Positions 37,587 to 46,200 of a stretch of DNA of 64,000 nucleotides are shown in pieces. Below the pieces are notes generated by a model. It was not told where the DNA came from, ran no database searches, and worked only from the letters and a program-made list of their open reading frames with translations. Made by a program: the position numbers and the translations under genes. This DNA is from Nocardia caishijiensis NBRC 108228 (lineage in GTDB: Bacteria > Actinomycetota > Actinomycetes > Mycobacteriales > Mycobacteriaceae). Location of the stretch: the NCBI RefSeq assembly GCF_001612825.1, contig NZ_BDBE01000025.1, positions 651,730 to 715,729 on the forward strand, in the 5' to 3' direction. Each line of letters starts with the position of its first letter. Positions within the stretch are counted from its first letter, which is position 1.

Positions 37587-38972
37587 GTGAACGGGGTGGC
37601 TATGCCCGCTGGAATTCCTGGGGGCCGGGTGGCGCGCGGCGCCAAACTCGGACAGTTCGCCGCGGGCCAGGCGGTGCGCGGGGTCGGCAGACGACTGTCG
37701 ATGATCGGTCGCACCGAGGAGGCCAGGCAGGTCCTGGCCGAGCGCTCGGCGATGACGACCGCGCAGCAGATCGTCACGGTCCTCGGCAGCATGAAGGGGT
37801 CGGCGATGAAGCTGGGGCAGATGGCCTCGGTGCTCGACCTCGACTTCGTCCCCGAATCGCATCGCGAACACTTCCGCGCCCAGTTGGCCGCGTTGCAGGA
37901 CAAGGCCCCCGCCGTCGCGTTCCCGACGATGCGAGCGGTGATCGAGGACGATCTCGGCCCGCTCGGTGGCATCTTCGCCGACTTCGAGGAGACCGCCATC
38001 GCGGCCGCCTCGATCGGTCAGGTGCACCGCGCCACCCTGCGCGACGGGCGCGTGGTCGCGGTGAAGGTGAAGTACCCCGGCGTGGAGCGCGCGGTCCACG
38101 CCGATATCGGAAACCTCGAATTCCTCAGCAAGATGGGCAGATCCGTGCTGCCGAGTATGGCCGACACCGGCGTGCTCGAGGAGATCGCCGACAACCTGCG
38201 CAGCGAGCTGGACTACGAACGCGAGGCGAGCACCCAGCACCGGGTGGCACGGCGCTACCGCGGTCATCCGTTCATCACCGTGCCCGACGCGATCGTCGAA
38301 CACTGCACACACAATGTGCTGGTCACCGAATATGTCGACTCGCAACCCTTTTCGCACATGCGCACGCTGCCCGACGCCGACCGTGACCATCTGGGCGAAC
38401 TGATCTACCGGTTCTACATCTCCAGCCTTTTCGTCGACAACGAGTTCTGTGGCGATCCGCACCCGGGGAACATGCTGCTGGCCGCCGACGGGCGTCTCGC
38501 CTTCGTCGACTTCGGTCTGTACAAGCGGATGGACCCGGGGCACGTCGATTTCGAGCGCGAGGTGTTGCGCGCGGCGGCGGAGGGCCGCGGCGAGGACCTG
38601 CACGCCGCGTGGGTCGATCGCGGGATCATCGACCCGAACGCCGGGGTATCGGTGGAGGAGAGCCTGGCCTACGTGTGGGCCGCCACCGGCTGGCACCTGC
38701 TCGACGAGGAGGTCACCATCACCCCCGAACTGGCCACGGGCGCACTGCTTCTCGCGGTCGACCCGCGGTCCTCGGAGTTCCACGGTATGCACCGGCAGCT
38801 GCTGCCGCCGGAGCACGTGTTCTCCCGCCGGGCCGACCTGTTCACCTTCGCCACCCTCGGCCAGCTGCGGGCCACCGCGAACTGGCACCAGCTGGCTCGC
38901 GAATGGCTCTACCGTGAGCCTCCCGTGACCGAGGTCGGCCGCGAGATCGACCGGTGGCGCCGATCCGGGTGA
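37587..38972 (+). CDS. ABC1/UbiB-family atypical kinase
   Basis: 461 residues. The family hallmarks are present: KGSAMKLGQMAS (KxGQ motif), the Ala-rich nucleotide loop AAASIGQVHRATL, VAVKVKYPG with the catalytic Lys, CGDPHPGNMLL (catalytic loop) and FVDFGL (metal Asp). UbiB/COQ8-type ATPases support quinone or other prenyl-lipid metabolism; the actinobacterial target is probably menaquinone-related but unproven. GTG start. It stands alone downstream of fumarase by about 100 bases. Confidence 0.9.
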   Translation: MNGVAMPAGIPGGRVARGAKLGQFAAGQAVRGVGRRLSMIGRTEEARQVLAERSAMTTAQQIVTVLGSMKGSAMKLGQMASVLDLDFVPESHREHFRAQLAALQDKAPAVAFPTMRAVIEDDLGPLGGIFADFEETAIAAASIGQVHRATLRDGRVVAVKVKYPGVERAVHADIGNLEFLSKMGRSVLPSMADTGVLEEIADNLRSELDYEREASTQHRVARRYRGHPFITVPDAIVEHCTHNVLVTEYVDSQPFSHMRTLPDADRDHLGELIYRFYISSLFVDNEFCGDPHPGNMLLAADGRLAFVDFGLYKRMDPGHVDFEREVLRAAAEGRGEDLHAAWVDRGIIDPNAGVSVEESLAYVWAATGWHLLDEEVTITPELATGALLLAVDPRSSEFHGMHRQLLPPEHVFSRRADLFTFATLGQLRATANWHQLAREWLYREPPVTEVGREIDRWRRSG

Positions 38973-39010
38973 GGCGAACCGCGCCGAAGCGGGGTCGATA
39001 GGATTCCGAC

Positions 39011-39499
39011 ATGCACACTGTTCTCCGGATCCTGGTCGGCGTGGGCGCGGTCGCGGCGCTGACCGCGGCGGGTACCGCCACGGCCGACCCCGATCAGCGC
39101 GAACAGGTCCAGTCCGCCGCGGGCACCGAGGGCCTCGACCCACCGCTGGCCTTGGCCTACACCCTGGCCGAACAGCAGGCGCACGCCGAGGGCGTGCCGC
39201 TGTCGGTCACCTCCGGCTACCGCACCCCCGAACAGCAGGAAGCGCTGTGGCAGGACGGCCTGGCCACCCACGGCAGCCCCGAGGAGGCGCGGCGCTGGGT
39301 CCTGCCACCCGCCGAATCGACGCACGTCTCCGGCCACGCGGTCGACGTCGGCCCCCAGATCGGCGCCCAGTGGCTCGAGGCGAACGGCAACCGCTGGGGG
39401 CTCTGCCGGACGTTCGACAACGAATGGTGGCACTTCGAGTTGGTGACGGTGCCGGGGGCGCCGTGCCCGCCGACGGTGCCCGATGCGAGCGTGCGGTAG
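39011..39499 (+). CDS. Secreted M15/VanY-type D,D-peptidase
   Basis: 162 residues. Signal peptide about 1-25 (LRILVGVGAVAALTAAGTATA). The zinc peptidase motifs are SGYRTPEQQEALW, the S-x-H-x-x-G-x-A-x-D block ESTHVSGHAVDVG, and EWWHFEL with the last zinc His. Such enzymes trim D-Ala-D-Ala or similar ends in the cell wall. Follows the ABC1 kinase by 38 bases. Confidence 0.88.
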   Translation: MHTVLRILVGVGAVAALTAAGTATADPDQREQVQSAAGTEGLDPPLALAYTLAEQQAHAEGVPLSVTSGYRTPEQQEALWQDGLATHGSPEEARRWVLPPAESTHVSGHAVDVGPQIGAQWLEANGNRWGLCRTFDNEWWHFELVTVPGAPCPPTVPDASVR

Positions 39500-39516
39500 G
39501 TCGGCGCGGTCCGGTC

Positions 39517-40650
39517 TCAGCGCAGGGCCGCGAAAAACGTACGGATGTCGGCGACGTGCGCGGTCGGTTGCTCCATCGCCACGAAGTGGTTGCCCGGATT
39601 GCCCGACGGCCAATGAATGATCTTGTTGTCGCGGTCGGCGAGCTTGCGCATGAGCGGTGAGCCGCCACCGTAGACGCCCGTCGGCACCAGGTTCTGACCG
39701 ATCGGCCAGCCGAAGCCGCCGTCGCGCAGCCCGTTGTACATCGGCCACGAGGACGTGCCGGTGGTCTGGGTGAACCAGTACAGCGACACCGTGGTGAGCA
39801 GGTCATCGCGGTCGATCACGTCCTCGGCGAGTTCGGCCATCGGCGTGAACTCCTGGAACTTCTGCATCATCCATGCCAGCAGCGCGACCGGGGAATCGTT
39901 CCAACCCAGCGCGAAGGTCTGCGGTGCGGTGCGCAGCAGGGTGTGGTGGTCGACGCCGCCGGTCATCCACAGTTGCATCTGGTCCCATTCGGCGCGGTCC
40001 TCGTCCGACATCGCGGGCACGTCGGCCTCGGTCGGCATACCGATCCCGCCGTCGAGATGGACCCCGATCACGTGCTCCGGGGCCGCGAGCGCCATCTCCG
40101 GTGCGATGTAGGCGCCCAGGTCACCGCCCTGCGTGCCATAGCGCTGGTAGCCGAGCCGGTCCATGAGCTGCGTCCACATCCTGGCCACTCGTGCGGTGGT
40201 CATCCCCACCTCGCACGGAGCCTGGGAGAAGGCGAAACCGGGCACCGACGGGACGACCACGTCGAAGGCGAGGGCGGGATCGAGACCGTGCGCGCGAGGA
40301 TCGGTCAGCGGACCGATCACGCGGCTGAATTCGGCGAAGGTGTTGGGCCACCCGTGGGTGAGCAGCAGGGGCACCGCATCGGGTTCCGGGGAGCGGACGT
40401 GGGCGAAGTGCACGTCGAGGCCCTCGATGGTCGTGTGGAACTGGGGGAACGCGTTGAGTGCGGTTTCCTGTGCCCGCCAATCGAATTCGTCGGCCCAGTA
40501 GGTGGCGAGCTCGCGCAGGTACACGGCAGGCACGCCACGTTCCCAACCGTCGCCCGGCAGTTCGGGGGTCCATCGGGCTCGTGCCAGCCGGTCGCGCAGG
40601 TCGTCGAGATCGGTCTGCGGGATGTCGATGTGGAAGGGGCGGACAGTCAT
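39517..40650 (-). CDS. Epoxide hydrolase (alpha/beta fold)
   Basis: 377 residues. EHN N-terminal segment (MTVRPFHIDIPQTDLDDLRDRLARARW), oxyanion motif LLLTHGWPNTFAEF, nucleophile Asp in YGTQGGDLGAYIA, lid tyrosines in YWFTQTTGTS, and the C-terminal His in GNHFVAMEQP. It resembles microsomal-type epoxide hydrolases of actinobacteria. It is divergent from a WYL regulator, with a 9-bp palindrome in the gap, so it is probably that regulator's target. Confidence 0.92.
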   Translation of the reverse strand: MTVRPFHIDIPQTDLDDLRDRLARARWTPELPGDGWERGVPAVYLRELATYWADEFDWRAQETALNAFPQFHTTIEGLDVHFAHVRSPEPDAVPLLLTHGWPNTFAEFSRVIGPLTDPRAHGLDPALAFDVVVPSVPGFAFSQAPCEVGMTTARVARMWTQLMDRLGYQRYGTQGGDLGAYIAPEMALAAPEHVIGVHLDGGIGMPTEADVPAMSDEDRAEWDQMQLWMTGGVDHHTLLRTAPQTFALGWNDSPVALLAWMMQKFQEFTPMAELAEDVIDRDDLLTTVSLYWFTQTTGTSSWPMYNGLRDGGFGWPIGQNLVPTGVYGGGSPLMRKLADRDNKIIHWPSGNPGNHFVAMEQPTAHVADIRTFFAALR

Positions 40651-40692
40651 TCGGAACTCCTCGTGATCGGTGTGAACCCGACGCTACGAGGC

Positions 40693-40717
40693 ATCTAGGA
40701 CAGTATCGGTCCTAGAT
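40693..40717. promoter_or_regulatory. Palindromic operator between epoxide hydrolase and WYL regulator
   Basis: ATCTAGGAC and GTCCTAGAT form a perfect inverted repeat with a 7-base spacer, 20 bases before the regulator start and 43 before the hydrolase start. Likely the WYL protein's site. Confidence 0.6.
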
Positions 40718-40736
40718 CTGCGCGAGAATCGACATC

Positions 40737-41696
40737 ATGACCGATACTGCCGCCCGGCTGCTCCGACTGCTCTCGCTGCTGCAGATGCCGCGCGAATGGC
40801 CGGGCAGCGAACTCGCCGACCGCCTCGGCGTCACCGACCGCACCGTGCGCCGCGATATCGACCGGTTGCGCGAGCTCGGCTACCCGGTGCTCGCCGCGCT
40901 GGGTGCCAGCGGCGGCTACCGTCTCACCGCCGGGTCGGCGCTGCCGCCGCTGGTGCTCGACGAGGACGAAGCGGTAGCGGTGGCCGTCGGCCTGCGGGTC
41001 GCCACCGGGCAGGCGGTCGGTGGGATCGAGGAGGCTTCGGTGCGGGCGTTGACCAAACTCGAGCAGGTCCTGCCCGCGAAGCTGCGCCGCCGGGTGCGGG
41101 TGGTCGGCACGGCGGTCGCGGTCCGGGTGGGTGAGGGGCCCGCCGTGGAGCCGGAGGTCCTCACCACCCTCGCCGCGGCCGTCACCAACCGGGAACGACT
41201 GCGGTTCGGCTATCTCGACACCGACGGCGCCGAGTCACGCCGCCATGCCGAACCGGTCGGCGTCGTCGCGTCCGGTCGGCGCTGGTACCTGGTCGCCTAC
41301 GACCTCGACCGAGACGCCTGGCGCACCTACCGCGCCGACCGGATCGCCCACCCGCACCCGACCGGGGCCCGGATCATCGCGCGCGAGCTACCCGCTGCCG
41401 ACGCCGCCGACTATGTGGCGGGACGCCGCACCGACTGGGCCACCGCCCCGTACCGGGCCGACGTCACCATCGACGCCCCGCTCGGCCGGGTCACCGGTCG
41501 ACTCGGCGAGGACCCCGCCACACTGCACTCCACCGATGCCACCACCTGCCGACTCACCGGCGTCCGCGATGATGATCCCGATTGGCTTGCCCGGCGATTG
41601 GTTTCGCTCGGAGTCGCGTTCCGGGTACGTGACTCGCCCGAGCTGTCCGGGCGACTGCGGGCGATGGCGGAGCGCATCGGGCGCGCGGTGGAGTGA
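40737..41696 (+). CDS. HTH-WYL transcriptional regulator
   Basis: 319 residues. N-terminal HTH_11 (LADRLGVTDRTVRRDIDRLRELGYPV, then ASGGYRL), a WYL domain (about 140-205, RLRFGYLDTDG, then RRWYLVAYDLDRDAWRTYRADRI) and a WCX C-terminal extension. Such proteins sense nucleic acids or small ligands. Gene order (divergent from an epoxide hydrolase) suggests local control. Confidence 0.92.
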   Translation: MTDTAARLLRLLSLLQMPREWPGSELADRLGVTDRTVRRDIDRLRELGYPVLAALGASGGYRLTAGSALPPLVLDEDEAVAVAVGLRVATGQAVGGIEEASVRALTKLEQVLPAKLRRRVRVVGTAVAVRVGEGPAVEPEVLTTLAAAVTNRERLRFGYLDTDGAESRRHAEPVGVVASGRRWYLVAYDLDRDAWRTYRADRIAHPHPTGARIIARELPAADAADYVAGRRTDWATAPYRADVTIDAPLGRVTGRLGEDPATLHSTDATTCRLTGVRDDDPDWLARRLVSLGVAFRVRDSPELSGRLRAMAERIGRAVE

Positions 41697-41704
41697 GGAC
41701 CGCG

Positions 41705-42106
41705 TCAGGGCCGGGCCGCGACCGCTTCCACCTCGAACAGCACATCGGGGGTGGCCAGGGCCGCGACACCGATGAGCGTCTGGGTGGGCGGGGTGGTGCC
41801 CCAGTGCTCGGCGACGGCACCGGCGATCGGGCCGAGTTTCGTGACATCGTGGTTCACCACGTAGGTGCGCAGGGCGACGACGTGGCCGAGATCCAGGTCG
41901 TGGGCCGCCAGCGCGGTGGCGATATTGTCGAAGGTCCGCTTCACCTGCTCGGCGAAGTCACCGGAGACGACCGCGCCGTCGGCGTCGGAACCGTACTGGC
42001 CGGAGACGAAGACCAGGTCGGTGCCCGCCGGGACAGCGGCGGTGTGGCTGTAGCCGAACGGAACCGGGTTGTGCAGGCCGTCGGGGTTGACGATGGTGTG
42101 CGCCAT
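41705..42106 (-). CDS. RidA-family protein
   Basis: 133 residues. RidA/YjgF fold: IVNPDGLHNPVPFGYSHTAAV, FVSGQYGSDADGAVV, then the ALRTYVVN strand and TLIGVAALATPDVLFEVEAVA. The family hydrolyses reactive enamine/imine intermediates. The usual Arg of the active site appears in ALRTYVVN. ATG 42106 with GAGGTG upstream; a longer frame reads into the divergent regulator. Tail-to-tail with the preceding WYL gene and divergent from another. Confidence 0.88.
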   Translation of the reverse strand: MAHTIVNPDGLHNPVPFGYSHTAAVPAGTDLVFVSGQYGSDADGAVVSGDFAEQVKRTFDNIATALAAHDLDLGHVVALRTYVVNHDVTKLGPIAGAVAEHWGTTPPTQTLIGVAALATPDVLFEVEAVAARP

Positions 42107-42158
42107 GCGAGGCACCTCTCGTGTGGTGGATTGTTGTGACGCGGATGAGCCTGTCAGC

Positions 42159-42185
42159 AATACACGACATCCTCTGTCATGTATT
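42159..42185. promoter_or_regulatory. Imperfect palindrome between ridA-like gene and WYL regulator
   Basis: AATACACGACA and TGTCATGTATT are inverted repeats with 10 of 11 matching positions and a 5-base spacer, 19 bases before the regulator start. Likely its operator. Confidence 0.55.
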
Positions 42186-42203
42186 CCGGGTAATCTTTCG
42201 CGA

Positions 42204-43175
42204 ATGCGCGCCGACCGGCTTGTCTCCCTCGTGCTGCTGTTGCGCAGGCACGGCAGGCTGACCGCCGACGCGCTGGCCCGCGAGCTGGAGGTCTCCACGC
42301 GCACCGTGCTGCGCGATATCGAGGCGCTGTCGGCGGCCGGGGTGCCGGTGTACGCCGAACGTGGCAGGCACGGCGGTTTCGCCCTGCTCCCCGGTTTCCA
42401 GACCGAACTCACCGGTCTCAATCACGACGAGGCGCTGGCGCTGCTCGTCGCCGGATCGCGGCGCGGCGCCCAGGCTTTCGGCCTCGGCGGTGCCCTGGCC
42501 TCGGCCATGCGCAAGGTCGTCGACGCGCTGCCGGAGAGTTACCGCGACACCGCGACCGGTGCCGCCCGTCGCCTGCTCGTCGACCCCGAAACCGACCTGC
42601 TGTCACGTCGCATGGTCACGGAGGACCTGCCCGATGCCGTGGTGGCCGAGGTCCGCCGCGCGGTGCTGACGGGCCATCGGCTCCGGATCAACTACGCCGC
42701 CGTCGATCGGCCCGCGCAGTGGCGAACGGTCGACCCGATCGGCCTCGTCACCGCCGCCGAACAGGGTTATCTACTGGCCACCCGATCGGGGCAGGACCGA
42801 ACGTATCGTCTGTCGCGCATCCTGGACGCCGAGGAACTGCCGGAACCGGCGCAGCGGCCGGAGCACGTCGACCTGGACCAGGCCTGGAAGGAACGCGGCA
42901 CCCGATTCCGCGCCGGGAGCGACCAGATCGCCGTCGAGGTCAGGGTGAACGGTGTTCGGCGGGCGGAGTTGGTCGACACCGCGGTGACCGTCCGCTCCGA
43001 ATCAGTCGATCCCGACGGGTGGCTGCACCTCGAGCTCACCTTCCAGGACCCCCGTCACGCCGAATGGGCCCTCTGGCAACTCGGCACCAACGCCGAAATC
43101 CTCACGCCCCCATGGTTGCGCACCACACTGCACGACCGTGCCGCGGCCCTCGCCGCCCACCACGCCACACCGTGA
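42204..43175 (+). CDS. HTH-WYL transcriptional regulator
   Basis: 323 residues. Same architecture as the WYL protein at 40.7 kb but only distantly similar: HTH (RADRLVSLVLLLRRHGRLTADALARELEVSTRTVLRDIEALSAAG, then RHGGFALL), WYL domain (LRINYAA, then GYLLATRSGQDRTYRLSRI) and WCX tail. ATG 42204. Divergent from the RidA gene over a palindrome, convergent with jetC. Confidence 0.9.
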   Translation: MRADRLVSLVLLLRRHGRLTADALARELEVSTRTVLRDIEALSAAGVPVYAERGRHGGFALLPGFQTELTGLNHDEALALLVAGSRRGAQAFGLGGALASAMRKVVDALPESYRDTATGAARRLLVDPETDLLSRRMVTEDLPDAVVAEVRRAVLTGHRLRINYAAVDRPAQWRTVDPIGLVTAAEQGYLLATRSGQDRTYRLSRILDAEELPEPAQRPEHVDLDQAWKERGTRFRAGSDQIAVEVRVNGVRRAELVDTAVTVRSESVDPDGWLHLELTFQDPRHAEWALWQLGTNAEILTPPWLRTTLHDRAAALAAHHATP

Positions 43176-43240
43176 CGCAGCGGCCACCACCGGGTGGATG
43201 GCCCCGGATGCGGGAACGAGGAGGGTGCGCCGGTGTGCCC

Positions 43241-46200
43241 TCAGCCGACCGGTGCCGGTTCTCCCGGCATGCCCTCCAACGTGAGCCCGCCCTCTATGGT
43301 GTTGGGCAGGCGGCGGCGGTTGGGGGAGCCGAGGGCGGTGGTGAGGTCGCCGCCGTCGTGTTCGGCGAGGAGTTCGCCGCTGTCCCACACCAGCAGGGTC
43401 GCGCTCACGGTGTTCTCGGCGGTTGAGTGCGCGAGGTCGTAGTGCGCGCAGCCGGGGACGTGGGGATAGGTGATCCACAGGTCGTAGCCGGTCATGAACA
43501 GGTCGAGGTCGAATTGCACACTGAGACCGAGCAATTCGCTGCGGCCGTTGTCGTCGACACCGGCGAACGCCTCGTCCAGCGCCAGCAGGCGCGGTGCCTG
43601 CGGGTCGGCGGAATCGAGCATCACGTGGGCGGCGGCGAACAACGGCAGGTGCAGCGAGACCGACTGCTCACCGCCGGACAGCGCGCTGTGGCGGGCGACG
43701 GTGAGCTTGTCCTCGGAGCCGTCCCCGGAGATCAGCGTGAACGAGAACACCCGCCACGACCGGTAATCGAGGGTGGCGGCGAGGATCTCGGGGTAGGACC
43801 GTTCCGGGTGGGCGGCGCGGGCAGCCCGGATCTCGGCCGCGAAATGCGCGCGAACCGCACCCAGATCCTCCGGGCTCAACGCGGCGGTATCGCGATCGAG
43901 CAGCTTGCACATCGCGCGCGCCGCCTCCGACAGGCCGTCGGCCAGCACCCAGTGCACGCCGATGGTGTTGCCCGACGACATCCGCCGCTGCTTCATCTCC
44001 GCACCCATGCGGGAGATGAGTTCGCGTGCGTCCGTTGTCCTTTCGTGGATCTGCTGGGCCAGTCCGGTGAGCAGCGCGTCTTCGAGGATGCGGCGTTCGG
44101 CGTCGGTGAGCAGCAGTTCCTGATCGCGGCGCGCGGCGTCGATGCGCGCCGCGAAATCGGCGAGGGCGGTCTGGCCGTTCTCGTCGTGCACGGCCACCAC
44201 GGTGAGCCCGTCGTCGGCGTCCCAGTGCAGGCGGTAGTCGCGACCGGACGCGGTGAGCGCGGCGTCGAACTCCTGTAGTGCGCTGGTCACCGCCGACCGG
44301 GTGGACTTGCGCCCGGCTTCGGTGGCGCGCACCTGGGCGGTGGCGGCATCCAGGTCGGCGAACAGGGCCGCGACCTCGTCCGGCAAGACCACCGGATCGG
44401 TTTCCGGGCCCGCGGCGACAATGCGGTACTGCAACTGCTCGGATGTAGACCAGGCGGCCTCGCTGCTCGGCCACCGGTGCTCGACCGAACCGCCGAGCAG
44501 GCTCAGCAGGTCGGGTCGGGCGTACGGCGCCAGCGACCGCACTTCGGCGAGCACCTCGGTGAGCGCCGTGGCGAGCGCCTCGTGCGCCGTGCGATAAGCC
44601 GCTTCCGCATCACCCACCGCCTCGATCGCCGCATTGGCTGCCTTGCGCGCGGCCCGCTGCTCGGCTTTGGCGGCTTCGATGGCCGAACGCGCCGCGTCCA
44701 GGTCACGGTCGATGTCGGCCGCGCCGGCGCCCAACGCTTCTCGTAGCGTTGCGAGCTTGCGCTGCTGTTCGGCATATCCGGCGCGGGCTGCCTCGGCCTC
44801 CTCGGCGAACGCCTCGGCCAGGGCGCGGGCCTCGTCGTGCCGATCGGCGCCCTCGCGTTCGCGCTCACGTTCCCGCTCGTGCTCGGCACGCAACCGCAAC
44901 AGCCCGGTGCCGGTGTTCTCGAAATGCCGGATCGCCGCGGCCAGTGCGTCGAGTTCCCGTGCCTCACGCGGCGTGCGATGCGCTTGCGCCGCCGCCCGCA
45001 CCTTCTTGTCCTGGGCGGCCACCTCGGCCACCGCCAGATCGAGTTCCCGCTCGGCCTGCGCGGCCGCCTCCACCCGCGACCGCATCAGCCCGGCGGTCTC
45101 CGCGACTGCCCGAAGCGCGGCGGTCACCGCCGAAGGTCGCGGCAACGACTTGGCCGCATCGGCGAGCGCGGCCAATTGTGTTGCCGCCGAGGACTCTTCG
45201 GCCCGTGTCGCATCGCACTCCGCGCGGGCGGCCTCGATCGCCGCCTCGATCTCGGCGAGCCGCGATGCCCGCCTGCGTGCCCGCGCGGTGGCCCCGATGA
45301 ACTCGGCCTCGGTCTTGTGCTGCCTGCCGACCAGGACACCCAACCGATAGTGGCCCGCCGCTCCGATCACCATGGTGGTAGCCTCGGCGGCCAGCGCACT
45401 CAGCGTGGCGCCTGGCATGGTCCGTCCCACGCCTTCGCCGTCCGCGACACCGGCGCGATCCGCACTCGTCGCCCCGACTGTCGTCGATTCCGCTGCGTCT
45501 CCCGCGCCTGGTGCGGAGTCTGCTCGAACTTGCGTGGTCGGCGCCGGGTGTGTCTCGGCGGCTTCGTACCCTGAGCGGTCGTCGGCTTCCGTCGAAGCGG
45601 AGTTGCCCGAGTCAGGAAAGAATTCGTCGAGGGCTACGGAGGCGAGCACGGCAGCGACCGTGTCGCTCGGGGCCTCGCCCTCGGCCGTGTTCTCTTCCAC
45701 CACAAGGACATCGGCGAGGGTGCGACCGGTCGGGCGCTGGTCGAGGGGCAGTGGGAGCAGGAAGTGGTCGGCCTCGACCTCGGTGGGCAGGGTCGGGCCG
45801 CAGACCCAGCTGTCGAGCAGACCCGCGGCCTGCAAGGCGGCCTCGATCCCAGCGGCCTCCCGCGCGGACACCGCATCGCCGAAACGCACCAGCTGCCACA
45901 GCGGCGCACCCGGAAGCCCCTCGCGGGCACCGGTTCTGGCGGTCGAGGACGGGGGAGCGTCGTCGTGCTCGGCGGCGATCTGCTCGCGCTCGGCGGTCAG
46001 AGCGTCCCGGCGTGCGGCCGCCGCTTCGGCTCGCGCCCGAGCCTCCTGGCGGCGGGTGCGGATCCGCTCACGCAGTGGCTCGCAGCGTTCCGCCAACACC
46101 TCTGCCGCGGAGGGGATGTCCTCCACACCGGCCCCGGCGAAGGCGGCCTCGAGTGCTTCCAGCATGCCGACCTCGTCGGTTGTCACGTCGGCAGCCCGGG

